Source: Antedon mediterranea (taxonomy: Eukaryota > Echinodermata > Crinoidea > Comatulida > Antedonidae). Taken from it: a stretch of 64,000 bases of DNA. Positions 9,746 to 21,440 of this stretch are shown here, piece after piece. The stretch spans positions 18,196,101 to 18,260,100 of the forward strand of contig NC_092677.1 of the NCBI RefSeq assembly GCF_964355755.1, read 5' to 3'. Each line of letters begins with the position of its first letter. Positions within the stretch are counted from its first letter, which is position 1. Below the pieces are notes generated by a model that worked only from the letters and a program-made list of their open reading frames with translations, did no database searches and was not told where the DNA came from. Made by a program: the position numbers and the translations under genes.

Positions 9746-11454
9746 AAATAGAAATATAAGCAACATATATATTATAACGTGTTGTTTTTGCATAATAGCA
9801 GTTCCAAAGATTTTCCCATGTGTAGGCCTACAGGGAATAATTCATGTTATGTCTGAAAGTACAATGTTGAGAATGAGACAAGGATATCATTTAGTGTCAA
9901 ATTCTTAATCAATTTAATTTACACTCGATTTGTAATACTATACGTAGGTACGGCTACATGATTGGTGAGTGTTTTTTGCAAAAGCTACCCTATAGCAGTA
10001 GCGCGACGAGAGATCATTTTCAGGTACCGCTTGAAAACTATTTCCAGGGTTTGCCGTCAAATCATCAATATTTATGTATGGATTCAGGCTCTCTATAGTT
10101 TCTGCCTTAACCTAACAGGAAAAAAAATAATGCGTCCCGGGCCTACTTCAATCCCATCAAGCAGACTGACAGTGTCTTTAGTTAGAGATTGTCTAAATAT
10201 TATTATATTTACATCTGACAGCAGCGCCCTAGCTTATTACCAGACAATTATAACAATAGAAAAAACAAATTATATTTTCACACCATTGATTTATTTAAAA
10301 ATAATATTAATGAATGTTCACATACAGTTCCCACAACACAAGGACGTGAACACAACGTAAGCAAGTTGACAATCGACAGTTCAAATAATCAATCGCTTGT
10401 GATTAGTAACTAACGTTGTGGTACCGTGCATTGCGTCTCTCTATGGGGACCAAGCATTAGCAATATACCAAGCATATAGTAATAATTTCTACTCAGAATC
10501 CATTATAATTATTGTTCTGTCCGTTGTGGACAGAAAAAACCTCCTATATGGACAAATAAAGCCCATTACTCCCATGACGCTATAATATATAATAGACAGG
10601 TTCACCAACCCTATTTAAATTACATTAAATAAAAAACAAGGTTCACAACAATGACATTAATATTTTGTAAAATAGCAAATAAATATTTAAATTTTTGATT
10701 TTTGTTGTTGTTTAAAATGGATCGATTTTTAAGAAATTCACACATGTTATTTAAATGTATCAAATTAACACAAGCCCATACAAATAAAAGCAAAATGTAT
10801 AGTAAACGAAAATTGAAGATACCTTGGCAAATTAGCGAAAACTACTCACGCCATTGCCATATTCTATTTCAACGGCCGTCGAGAGCATCTATATTCACGA
10901 CGACGAAAGCTTTTCCCAAAAGGGCGAATTTATATTTTGTAACAACATACATTCTAGCAACACCTAATAGCCCCCAAAACATCATTCTAAAATGAAAAAA
11001 ATCGAAAATCTATCTCAGGTCCATTTTAAAGGAAATAATTAGATATGAATAAACGCGGCCTCTCATAGTCAGCCTACCACAATGTACACGGCAAGGAAGA
11101 AATAATATCAACCAACTTGATATTTTACCGTTTGTCTATTCATCATATATTCGTCATATCCGATATATTTTGGTATCAACAACGTTAAACGAACGATAGA
11201 GGTCATGGGTCAATTATCACTAAATTACTTTTATAAAATTATACTATAATAATAATATATCTCAGCAGCCAAAATAATCACTTATTCAGCGCACATTTAT
11301 ATGTAAAGCACATAATCAGCGGCGCTTCACATAAGTGACATAACATTGGTTGAAATAAAAAGTCTACTATTACTTAATTTTTCAATTAGTAATTGGAATT
11401 TAACGGAACACGAGTGGTCAGCAAAATGTTTTCACATAACCTCCGTTGCACTGC
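9746..11454. other. No supported gene
   Basis: Mostly AT-rich anonymous sequence. Frames at 9962-10360 and 10702-10995 (+) lack domains, use no consistent codon pattern and show no homology I recognise. I see no RNA gene or clear mobile-element end. Confidence 0.5.
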
Positions 11455-12600
11455 CAAACCGACCCTCAAGAAAAAGAAGCCTAAACTTATAAAAGCCAGA
11501 TAATCACAGGGGGCTTTATTCCGATGGGCTTATTTTTTAGATTACTCTTTCAAACTAAGGAGAGGCTTCTTTTTGAAGTATTCCTTTACCGAGGTGGGCT
11601 TCTTTACGAGTTTTTTAGATTGTACGGACAGTAGCCGACATCAGCTCTTGAAATTCGTTTTCTTTATAATGGAATTTTATCAGTGGGGATCGATATGCTA
11701 TTAAAACAAATAGTATTTGTTTAGATGGCCTATTCAATTCAATTCAATTCAATTCAACTTAACATTTATTTCTTCCTTCAAGAAAATGAGGTAAACATAA
11801 CAAATTGTATCTTTATATTACTAAAAAGTGAACATTAATTAACTATAATAATACAATACTTTATAATTATATCAAATCTTACATAAAACTAATACAATCA
11901 ACCAAACTACATCGATAAATGTATAAGTTGTATTAATGAAATAAACCAACATCAATTGAAATAAATACTACATTTTACCTACCAAATCTTACATAAAACT
12001 AATACATTCAACCAAACTACATCGATAAATGTATAGGTTATATTAGTGAAATAAGCTAACATCAATTGAAGTAAATACTAAATTTTATCTACCAAATCTT
12101 ACATAAAACTAATACATTCCATCAAACTACATCGATAAATGTATAAGTTATATTAGTGAAATAAGCTAACATCAATTGAAGTAAATACTAAATTTTATCT
12201 ACCAAATCTTACATAAAACTAATACATTCCACCAAACTACATCGATAAATGTATAGGTTATATTAATGAAATAAGCCAACATCAATTGAAATAAAACAAA
12301 ATCTTATCTACCAAATCTTACATAAAACAATCCACCAAACTACTGTACATCGATAAATGTAAATTATAATAATATTAATGAAAAAGCCAACATATACCCT
12401 GAAATAAAACATCTTATCTACAAAATCCACCAAACTACACTGTACATCAATAAGTGTAACCGTAAAACTTTGAAAAGAAGCCCATGGGCTTCTTCTTTTT
12501 TAGGGCTCTTGGATGGGCTTTTTTTCGAAATGGACTTCTTTTCAAATTACTTTTCAAAGTAAAGAGGGGGATTTCTTTTCGAAATGAATGCTGTCAATGT
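11455..12600. repeat. 110-bp tandem array with shared flanking motif
   Basis: About five and a half copies of a 110-bp AT-rich unit (ACCAAATCTTACATAAAACT...ACATCGATAAATGTATA...ATCAATTGAA) run from about 11,800 to 12,460. The word AAATCTTACATAAAA starts near 11,875, 11,984, 12,094, 12,204 and 12,313. It is preceded by an (AATTC)n microsatellite (11,733-11,757). Both outer flanks (11,465-11,600 and 12,475-12,575) carry GAAGCCC / GGGCTTCTTTT words in both orientations, suggesting the array lies within one element. Confidence 0.75.
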
Positions 12601-13590
12601 TGTGAATTGCTACTATTGTACAACAATAATGAATGATGTTTTTACATTTTAAATATTTGCAGACGAGAAGTGTAAGTGCCAATCCTAGCTTTATTGTGTG
12701 TTGTCACACTTCATTGATTATATTGCGATGTGTATTAACACAAGCACAGCACAGCCATATGGTTAAATGCAAATTAAACACCTAAATATTCTGTATGCTT
12801 GTGCAGTGATTTGTAATATGTAGCTTGTTGAGTAGACACAATTACAGCTTAGCCTGAAGATGGACTGAAGTTTAGAGGCTTAAAGAAACCTAGAGTTAGA
12901 TTGACTGGATTAAAGGGTTTATTTAGAAGCCAGAAGCTGCTGAATGAGCTACCGTATAATATTAGTATAAGGCTTATGTAGCCCACAGCTAAGACAAGCA
13001 TAGCTTTGCGAAGCCCAGATACCTGTCTTTGTATTATATTCACTTTATAGGCATATCATTATATCGTTGTAATTATAGTATAACCAATGTTTATTTATTG
13101 TATAATTAGCCTTATCATGACTTTTCCGTTACATAAATCAGGCCAATAAATGCAATTTATTTTTTCTCAACACAAAGTATGTTATTTATTTGTAGTAAGT
13201 CGGATCGATGTATGGATTTCCGGATAGAAAGATAATTAAAATCCACAATATTGAATATTGTTTTTGTGCAGATTTACATGAAGTATCATTTGAAAAAAAT
13301 AATCATTGTAGAATAAATATATGAGGCTTGATTGTTGAGATAATTAAGGAGTCATAAATATAATATGAAAACACGATCATACATTTCATTTTGCCAAAGT
13401 AGTAGACAAGATAGTCCAAAATGCAATAAAACAAAACACCATTTAGAAAACAATAAAGTGTAAAAATAATTTATATAAACACGATCATACATTATTACTC
13501 TTCATCTGGAAATTTCAGAGGAACCCTTGTTTTAAATTTTTACAAGTTTTACACAAAGCCTCATCGATAAACAGTGTATTTCGGCGTCAA
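12601..13590. other. No supported gene
   Basis: AT-rich sequence. A minus frame at 12,849-13,043 and a plus reading of the same stretch (FRSQKLLNELPYNIS) hint at a LINE C-terminal end, but too weakly to call. Confidence 0.45.
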
Positions 13591-13595
13591 TTACG

Positions 13596-13820
13596 ATGGA
13601 AAGCAGAGTGTATATCTTGCACTTTCGTCAACCAGAAGCCGATGATCAGGATGAAGTATCTGTGGCCATCTTGATTGTGTTTAACGGAATATGCTTTATC
13701 GTCATCGCCGTAATTACGCCACAAATTTTTTTTCAGTTCAGAAATCAGGAGCCACCGTCTTCGGAAGAAAAAAACGTAAAAACACTTATTAAAAATGGCA
13801 AGAAAATTAGGAATCATTAG
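13596..13820 (+). CDS. Candidate small single-pass membrane protein
   Basis: A 74-codon frame from ATG to TAG. Residues 1-22 are polar and acidic (EADDQDEVS). Residues 23-48 form a strongly hydrophobic segment (VAILIVFNGICFIVIAVIT), long enough for one membrane helix. The rest is a basic/acidic tail (PPSSEEKNVKTLIKNGKKI). That hydrophobic-then-charged layout is more protein-like than most frames in this AT-rich DNA. It could be a real small protein, an exon, or chance. An overlapping minus frame (13,587-13,817) is treated as its shadow. Not recognised. Confidence 0.25.
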   Translation: MESRVYILHFRQPEADDQDEVSVAILIVFNGICFIVIAVITPQIFFQFRNQEPPSSEEKNVKTLIKNGKKIRNH

Positions 13821-14631
13821 AGATAGTGTAAAGTGTACAGAAATAAAATACCAAAAAAATAATAAAATATTAATTAGTTTGGTGGATTTTCAGTGTTAAG
13901 GTAAGGTAAGATAACACAGTGCTGTATATTCATATACTGCAATACCGTAAAATCTTCGTTGCTTCTCGTCGAATCCATCGGACACATCAAAACTCGGAAT
14001 TTCCCTTTTAATATATCTTTACATGCATCATGGGTAACTTTCGGTTGGCAGACATCAATTTTATAAACAAGGCAGCAAAGGCGGCGATAATCCGATTGCC
14101 TATTTTTGGTGATGTAAAAGTAAAAACATGATAGTTATTCACGTTGATCATGGATAAAAAAAAAATAATAATTGTATTATAAAGCCAAACATTCAGATTA
14201 ACGTTTATGTTTTATAAGTGAAAACATTTGTGTTTTTTTTCTTGTATTATTAGTAGTAAACTTTATTAAAACTACAAATGGCCTATTAATTGTTCATGTT
14301 TTTGGGGACAATACACTTATTATCGAATTCAGTACTTCGAAATGTCTTACTATGTCAACCTAGTAATTAGATAATAATGTTTTACATGAATATGCGTTTG
14401 TACTTCTAAGTCGATTTTATTTAATTAGATTTAAGTTATCTTATATTTTATGTGAAATTCATTTTTAAAGTTAATTTGATGGAAGTAGGTGACCACCGGA
14501 CCAATAACAATATCAATGTAAACTTGACACCGACTGGTAGGTTCAAGTTTTTTTGTTCCTGGATTTTATATATTAATAAATTGCACACTTTTGACAATGA
14601 TCTTAGCTTTAAAAACAATGTGAATACTTAC
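13821..14631. other. No supported gene
   Basis: Anonymous AT-rich DNA. GGGGACAATACACTTATTA near 14,305 and ATGGCCTATT just before it resemble the inner end of the TTAA-flanked MITE family found at 20.4 and 46.3 kb, so a decayed copy may lie here. Confidence 0.4.
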
Positions 14632-14703
14632 AATTCGTTTAAGTTGATCAAGTTTTCAAAAGTACTATCTTTGTAATTTTTTAATTCGTTTCTTTCTATC
14701 CTC
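14632..14703 (-). CDS. LRR exon C (72 bp, minus strand)
   Basis: Bounded on the minus strand by an acceptor with an eight-T tract (TTTTTTTTGCAG) and the donor GTAAGT. It translates as one 24-residue LRR (ERNELKNYKDSTFENLINL) with phase-2 introns on both sides: the exon starts with the third base of a Leu codon and ends with the first two of the next. Length and phase match the exons at 15.5, 16.0, 45.4, 57.4 and 63.8 kb, so splicing any of them together keeps frame. Confidence 0.6.
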
Positions 14704-14843
14704 CTGCAAAAAAAACATTTGAGAATAAAAATAAGTAAAAGATTTAGTGGTGTTGGGTCATGAAGGCATTTTTCATTCTTATGTCTTTAGTGGTTTATCC
14801 TGTACGCTACTAACCGAAAGGTGATTAAATATAATCTCGGTCT

Positions 14844-14977
14844 CTACTTGGACGTAACGCAGGGACTCTGTAGGTAATTTGACCAATCACGACATAAAAA
14901 TAGGTCATCCGAACTGTTGCTTGTAATTGGTCAACTTATTTGCGTTTTGCCTACGTCGTTGCATTGCGTCCAAGTAG
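14844..14977. mobile_element. Palindromic MITE-like repeat
   Basis: The left end CTACTTGGACGTAACGCAG and right end CTGCATT-like/GCGTCCAAGTAG are inverted. The similarity continues inward through TTGACCAATCAC / GTAATTGGTCAA, so most of its 134 bp can pair. No target duplication is evident. Confidence 0.55.
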
Positions 14978-15471
14978 TGCGAACCTAAATCTGGAGTAGT
15001 ATATTTTATCCATGACTCAATTTGTCTTGACAATGTAAGGCATATTGGTTTTAATTTTTCCATCATTTTAGATAATAATATCCAAGCCTATATTATTACT
15101 AATATAATTATTTACAATAAATTAAACTAATTTCATTACAAAACTGCCAGATACCTTATGACGTCATATTGTAATTTAAATATGTTTTGATCCTTTTGGC
15201 TAACTTTAGATGATGTTCCTTTGAACAATATCAACCAGACAAAACAAACAAATATATTTTGCAATGTGTTCTACTGTAGGTTAATCCTAAGTTTGACTTG
15301 TTTAACTGGATTCTGAGGATTTAATGACCTATTTACAGATTAAACAGACTATGTATACAATATATATTGTGTTTTATGTAAAATAGAACTTGGAAGTACG
15401 TAAAATTTACAGAGGACAAACAACTGCATATAATAAATATTGAACAACTACACAGTTAAGCATTAACTTAC

Positions 15472-15546
15472 AGTACAGAAAGTGATGAAGCAAACGCATA
15501 AAATGCACCTTGATCTATGGTAGTTATAGCGTTATTATTTAAATAC
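15472..15546 (-). CDS. LRR exon A (75 bp, minus strand)
   Basis: Acceptor ATTTATTTGCAG, donor GTAAGT. It encodes a single LRR (NNNAITTIDQGAFYAFASSL) one residue longer than its neighbours, again with phase-2 borders. It lies about 415 bp downstream of exon B on the same strand, a plausible intron length. The pattern L..N.I..I....F....L is that of extracellular LRRs in receptors of the LGR/RXFP or Slit type. Confidence 0.65.
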
Positions 15547-15961
15547 CTGCAAATAAATTAATATTATAAAGAATTTAAAAAAAAAAGGAGTATTGTAATA
15601 TAATAATATATTGTATAAAATAATACGATAAGTAGAATAACAATCAGGTTTTCTGCTATATTTTACAGTACAATTATGTAATTGTATTCAGCATTTCAGT
15701 TGCCGATTTCTCTGACACACGAATAATTGTCAAATCAAAGGCAGGCTAATTTTGGCATGAGGATGTGCAAATCTGAGGGAGGAGAAACTAGATACAGATA
15801 TGACATCTCAAGCAAGCTATTACGGAACCACATACTGTGAGAGAAGAAATCAAGTGACTGTGGTCCCTTTATTTATACAATTTGAAAAACAGAAAAATGA
15901 CTAAACTCTGGAAAATAATACGTTCTTTCAAAAAGTATGATAAACAAGAGAAAGCACTCAC

Positions 15962-16033
15962 AGGTCTGTCAATGATGTCAAACCACCAAACACATTTTCT
16001 GGTAATGTAGTTATTTGGTTATATGACAATACC
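15962..16033 (-). CDS. LRR exon B (72 bp, minus strand)
   Basis: Acceptor CTGTTTTCAG, donor GTGAGT. It translates as a textbook LRR (YNQITTLPENVFGGLTSL) with phase-2 borders. One LRR per 72-base exon with phase-2 introns is the known architecture of leucine-rich-repeat GPCRs (glycoprotein-hormone-receptor/LGR/RXFP families); assigning this gene to them is inference because no membrane domain is in the window. Exon and flanking intron sequence are duplicated at 45.4-45.6 kb. Confidence 0.75.
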
Positions 16034-16187
16034 CTGAAAACAGTGAAAAAATGCATTAAATAATTATATGCACGCCTACTAGTACAAAGGGAGAGTACGG
16101 TCAAGAATTAGTTATTTTATTAATCTTCAAAAACAACAAATAGCTAGCTTCCGATTACACATGTAACTTCCACACAGTTAAGCCTAA

Positions 16188-16351
16188 AGCCTTGTCTACA
16201 CTATCAAACTTTATGTGTCAAAAAAATTTGATGTGCCCATAATATATAGACATGATGATGTGATATCACTACCATATTCAAGCATATCACTACCATATAT
16301 AGGCACATCAAACTTTTTTGACAAATAAAGTTTAATAGTGTAGACAAGGCT
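16188..16351. mobile_element. MITE with about 51-bp inverted ends, TAA duplication
   Basis: Begins AGCCTTGTCTACACTATCAA and ends with its inverted copy (TAGTGTAGACAAGGCT); the arms pair for about 51 bp with few mismatches. TAA flanks both ends (16,185-16,187 and 16,352-16,354), the 3-bp target duplication typical of PIF/Harbinger-type elements. Total 164 bp, non-coding. It lies in the presumed intron upstream of LRR exon B. Confidence 0.85.
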
Positions 16352-16354
16352 TAA

Positions 16355-17577
16355 GATGTTACTACTACTTAGGAAATAATAGTACTTGTTGGTGTTATAC
16401 TTTGACCTTAGTTATCATCTATTTATAACTATTTTTCATTCAACTGTTTTTAATTTTAGTAATTATTGTTGACGCAACGGTATAAAAGAAACAACTACTA
16501 ATGTAATTTAAATTAACGGTATGATTTATTTCCAAGTGAATAAGTTTGAGATCCAAATCGGTGAACAATAATATAAGTTTGCAACAAGCGAGAAAAGGTG
16601 TGTATTGATTAAGGACGAGTATTACTGTGTGTTAAAACTTTAGATAATAATTGATATTAAGAGTCACATTCTTTGACCAATAGGAATTAAGAATTATAAT
16701 AATGTCCTTATCATATGGATAGGGAGTAACCACATTCCTACCTGTAGACTACTGTAGTGGCCTGTGGTTAATTAATACTTTTACATGTGCTTTTACTGGG
16801 AAAAGTTGGTAACTGTCTAAACGACCTTGCTATGTAAAGAAATGCAATGTTGTATACCATGTATGTATATGTATACCACTCTGGTAGAGTAATTTAAATA
16901 TAAAATAAATTAAAAGTTCTATGAAAACCACCCATACTGATTATTAACAGTATTATGAGACTGATACAAATTCATTTATGTTTTATCTGTAACTACATAT
17001 AATCATGTTGTAATAACCATATGAATATGATTCGTAAATATGGATTAAATACGCCCACCGCCGGTGGTGCTACAGTAACTGAATTAAAGAGTATTGTTCG
17101 CATAAACAATGCCAAAATAGAAGAGAAGAGAAAAAAGAAAGAGAACGTATTCCATATGAAACGGACAGATACTAAAATATTCATATCTGAAATTAAATTA
17201 TTAATATCCCTCCTGAGGCAAAACTGTGCCTGAAAATAAACATTCAAAGAATTACACCGTTGAACCCTGGTTGAATGACAACATTGTTAACCCGATACAA
17301 TTTTCTGCCAAACGAAACGACTTTCACCTAAAAAATGTAAGGAATATGAACAATAAAACTGTCTGAATAAAACTAAGATCTAAAACCTAAGACTTAAGAT
17401 ATCTTAGATTTCTAGATCTCGAAAATTTGTTTTTAATGGTGGGTAATGCATTTTAGTTACTTTTTAATGGTTAGAATTAGACCACTAAATGGGGTTTATT
17501 CCTATGATTTTCAGTAAACAATTTTAGATTTTCTGGTGGTACAGGTCATTCTTATCATCTGAACATAATAATATACC
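16355..17577. other. Mostly no gene; one unrecognised 70-codon ORF
   Basis: AT-rich. A plus frame at 17,021-17,233 (TPTAGGATVTELKSIVRINN, then a Lys/Glu-rich stretch) reads smoothly but matches nothing I know, and the opposite strand is open too. TTGAATGACAACA...ATACAATTTTCTGC (17,270-17,315) recurs near 45,673, so this is part of the same duplicated block as LRR exons B and D. Confidence 0.4.
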
Positions 17578-19079
17578 TCTATATATAAATTTACGTAAGA
17601 GCAAAATTCGGTAAATCGTGCGTTACTTCTGGAATGTTTACTCGACGCAATGTCCCCGGAACCACCGGTAGGTGGCACTGTACACGACTAAAGCTTTCAC
17701 GGGACACACTTAATACTTTCGTAGAGAGAAATCAGGTAATGACCTAAAATTCCACAGATATGTATGTTGTAGCCAACATATTGACATTGTATCGCATGCC
17801 ACGCCTTAGAATGGTTTCAAGAGGGTTGGAAATGCTGAAAAACATACGAAACAGTATATATCTGAGCCAAAAAGTGAATGTTATTATTTTATTTAAAGTA
17901 CCTGTGACGTCACAAAGAACATTATCTTTAGCATTTCTTCGGAAACAACGTATTCGGAAGCATTGGGATGTTCGGAAATATCACCCAAACAAAGTTCAAA
18001 ATGATCATGTTTATTTGTCGGTTAAAATGCTTACGTATAGGTTTTATTCATTCATATACAAAGTAAAATCCAATTGAATCGAGGAGCTGGATGGCTCAGT
18101 GAGCTTGTATTGAGGGTACGGGGTTGCAATAATTCTCTACTTGACAATCTTTTCAAATATTTTTTTTAGCTTGAGAGAGATTATTTAGAGGGTTAGGTTT
18201 TTAGGACGAATTTTATTACTTATTTTTTTATCAAGACAAGTTCATAGTAGATAAAACCAAGCCGTCAGACAGATAGACGCACTATTAGACTAATGTGAGT
18301 ACAGACAGATAGGTGAGAGGATGCATTCCCCGTATGGGTAATGCATCCTCTCACCACCAGAATCCTTCATCAACAACAGTCATCCTCCAAGCTCAGGAGG
18401 AACATAACACAAACTTATGTGCAACATCAAAACAGCTCAAGACATGTACACCAGTACAGTGAAATCCCTTCACCAGGCCATGCCTTCAACAAACACTGCA
18501 TGTTAGCCAAAGTAATCTATATTTACTTTTCATCTGACCAGACGCAACACAAGGCATTTATCTCTAGTTCCGAAAAACTGTTGATGGTATGGTTCGTACT
18601 TTCGGTACTGATTTTAACCACCTGATGTAACCCTGTTTACTAATTAAATTGAGTTGGATAATTAGTTACGGATTTAGGTTCAACGATTTGTCCCAAATAG
18701 GGGTGTTTTCCGATCGTGTTATAATTTGTCTAATGGATGTCAATCTTGAAAAAAATCCCGCACAAAATAATACGAGGATGCTTTGAATTTTCCTCCTACG
18801 ATAATTGTTTTTAATAGCTGAAACCGGTTGAACAGTTCAAGTACAGCATCATAATGCTGAATACAGGCCAATTTTCTTTAATAAATACTATTTTGACAGA
18901 TTTAATACACGTACGTTTATACAATGATTCGTACTTCATAAAGACAACTAATGATAGACTCGGTATTGGAATACGATTGGATATTGCAAGAAAAATATTT
19001 GTGATGTTGCATTCGGCCAATATGTTCCTGTCCAGCTTGTAAAATGTTGTATAATTGTTTTTATTATAAAGCAATAATA
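17578..19079. mobile_element. Helitron-like repeat, copy 1 (diverged)
   Basis: Starts TCTATATATAAATTTACGTA and shares about 75 bp with 43,562-43,635. Similarity then resumes at 18,597 (CGGTACTGATTTTAACCACC) and runs to about 18,920 (GATTTAATACACG). About 940 bp unique to this copy lies between (17,655-18,596). The 5' TC start fits Helitrons; the 3' end is not resolved. The frames at 17,760 and 18,854 have no recognisable domain. GGATGGCTCAGTG (18,091) resembles a pol III A box. Confidence 0.5.
18312..18355. repeat. 16-bp perfect hairpin
   Basis: GGTGAGAGGATGCATT (18,312-18,327) pairs perfectly with AATGCATCCTCTCACC (18,340-18,355) across a 12-base loop. It lies inside the part unique to Helitron-like copy 1; it could be the terminus of another small element or a Helitron 3' hairpin. 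Confidence 0.6.
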
Positions 19080-20548
19080 TTTGTACAGTATATTATTTTG
19101 TAAACATTCAATAAATAAAAAATACTACTACAACAGTACACAGGATAAATTCTTCAAATTTACTTATACTTCATAATTTTACTGTAAATATTACAGTGCA
19201 AAAGGAGTTCCTAAAAAATATATATACAGTATAATATCTTATTGAATTCCTGTACAGTATTGTTTTTTGTGTCAATCTGTCTACTAATTATCAATGTGTT
19301 GATTGTGGCAGTAATTACGGCAGCTATAGTCTTCTAAGATCGCTCATATCCATTACAAAGTGTCATTTTAATAGTAAGAAATGTTTCAATAAATTGTGAA
19401 TGTTGCCACTGTACGATACATTTTGTGTTTCTTACTACAGTACTTCACTTGCTCTTATTGTTCAATCAATGTGAATACCTGAAAAAAAAAGAAACTTGTG
19501 TCAAAATATCTGCATAAAATAGTTAATTGTGCGAATGTTGATTTGAACCTATTGCATTTGATGCAGAAAATATTTTTTAAATACTGTACTATACAGTAAA
19601 CATCTAAAACAATATTTAGATTTATTTGGTAATTTTCTCTGCAGAATAGATAGATAGTTGAAATCTTACAAAATTAAACCAATTCATCATGATGGAAACA
19701 AAAAATTATAAAACAAAAATACATTCCTCCTAGTGGTGGTCTAGCCCTAGCTAGCAGTGTACTGCCTAGCCTAGGCCTACTACACTCTACTTCTAGAACA
19801 GAAGGAGGCAGCAGTAAGGCTACTCGAGACTGCCTGCCATGGTTGTGCTAGTACTACTACTACTAGGCCTAGTGGTAATAGTAGACTATCACTAGGCCTA
19901 GTACAGTAGCAGCAAATTCGGGCCTAGGCCTAGCTAGGCCTCTCCTGCTAGCGAAACAAAAACTCACCTAAATGAATAAGATTCAACATCAAAGTTACCA
20001 ACTGCAGTTCTAACTTAGTATTCTGCTAGCCATAGTGTTTTCTTCAAGATTCGTCTCGCGTCACTCGACTCTCTCTCTCTCTCTCTCTCTCTATGCATTG
20101 CTATCGTCGCGTTTATTAGCTGTTTGTTGAGAGCAGCATCATCCACACGATGTATCCATACAATATGAATATATATGAGTTAACTCAGGTCAAGGGTTAA
20201 ATTAAACCGGAACACGTTTGTCTTCCAGACAAGTAGCTTCCGGTTGGTTAATTTTTGCTTTAAATTAATAATAATTTTTTTTTTCCGATCCAAATTGAGG
20301 TCAAAGTGAATAACTTTTATGTGCAATTAAAATGGCCTATTCAACAAAAATATTAAAAAAAAAATGTTTTCAGGGGGACAATACATCTTTAAGCTCCAGT
20401 CCTATCATTTCTTTTCTTCAATCTTCCAAAGGACTTCTATTGATTGATAGGATAGCAGGAGAAGAGGGTCCAGATCCCATAGTCATTTCTTTACTTGGTT
20501 CCTAATCTACTTTTTGAATAGAATGTCAATATGCGTGCAATTTAGGGA
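19080..20548. other. No gene; CCTAGG patch, (CT)n and a MITE end
   Basis: 19,735-19,950 is dense in TAGGCCTAG/CTAGGCCT words, a low-complexity feature also seen at 26.6, 31.6 and 32.3 kb. 20,067-20,092 is a (CT)n microsatellite. GGGACAATACATCT followed by TTAA (20,375-20,392) is the right terminus of the MITE family at 45.8 kb. On the minus strand a GTGAGT donor near 19,970 could end an untranslated exon. No coding sequence is supported. Confidence 0.45.
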
Positions 20549-20549
20549 T

Positions 20550-20594
20550 TATAAACAATCAATTGTAATCCACAAACATCTTCAGTATACAACA
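20550..20594 (+). repeat. 5' LTR remnant (last 45 bp)
   Basis: TATAAACAATCAATTGTAAT through CTTCAGTATACAACA matches the last 45 bp of the 3' LTR with two differences. The text to its left shows no LTR similarity, so the element lost most of its 5' LTR, and with it the promoter. Confidence 0.8.
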
Positions 20595-20648
20595 AATTGG
20601 CGACGAAGATTAAAATAAGGTAACGTTATAGAACAATTATAACCAAAA

Positions 20649-21440
20649 ATGCCTACAATAGGAAGCATAGAAGCCTACGATAACAATGCAGAAGATTGAA
20701 CCGCATATGCGGAAAGGCTAGAATCCTATGTTGACGCTAATGGTATAGCGGATGATAAACGGGTAGCAACACTACTGACAGTGATAGGACCCAAAACATA
20801 TGGCCTGTTAAAAGACCTATGCACACCAGACATACCAAAAACCAAAACGTTTAAAGAGCGATTTACTAAACACGCATTACTCACCCAAGCCTTTAGTTAT
20901 AGCGGAGAGGTTCCGATTTTACAAACGAAATCAGAAACCAGGAGAGTCAATAGAGGACTTTCTAGCTGAACTGAGGCATCTGACTAAACACTGTGATTTC
21001 GGTGACAAGCTAAGCCATCAGGGATAAACTAGTTGTAGGGTTGCAGTCAACAGCCATACAAAAACGCCTCCTAACAGAAAGCAACTTAACACTTACAAAA
21101 GCAACCGAGTTAGCCTTAGGAATGGAATCTGCTCTAAAAGACGCCACAGAAATAAGTGGTAAACCAATCGCCAGCACTGATTACGTCGCACGCAAAACTT
21201 ACAAAGCACAGCACACTAAGCCTAAGTCAATATGCCACCGATGCGATAGCAACACGCACCGATCTGAAAATGCAAATTTATCGACACGATATGCAATTTC
21301 TGTAAGGGCAAAGGTCACATCGAAAAAGCTTGCTTCAAAAAGAAGAAAAGTCAAGCGGGTTCAAAGGCGAAACCTGCATACAAAGGTACGAACCGTCACA
21401 AAACAATTTCACAATGCCGAGGGAGAGTCGGACGATGACG
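20649..21440 (+). pseudogene. gag of Ty3/gypsy element, disrupted
   Basis: ATG at 20,649 lies 55 bp after the LTR remnant. A TGA at 20,697-20,699 interrupts after about 16 codons, at a place where Gag of this type usually has Trp before TAYAERLE. The frame then shifts near 20,915 (after ALLTQAFSYSG) and near 21,015. A zinc-knuckle region (CHRC near 21,232; GKGHIEKAC in another frame near 21,310) is split by further indels. Gag would package the RNA in particles. Confidence 0.7.

Noticed and set aside
10702-10995. 97-codon plus ORF
   Set aside because: Lys/Arg/Ser-rich with no domain, no supporting signals and no paralogue in the window.
13587-13817. Minus-strand 76-codon ORF
   Set aside because: Exactly opposite the more protein-like plus frame; basic/aromatic composition typical of an antisense frame.
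20697-20699. Reassigned TGA=Trp genetic code
   Set aside because: The long open frames elsewhere (for example the gag-integrase frame, which uses TGA only as a stop) and nuclear splice signals argue against a variant code; point mutations in a dead element are simpler.
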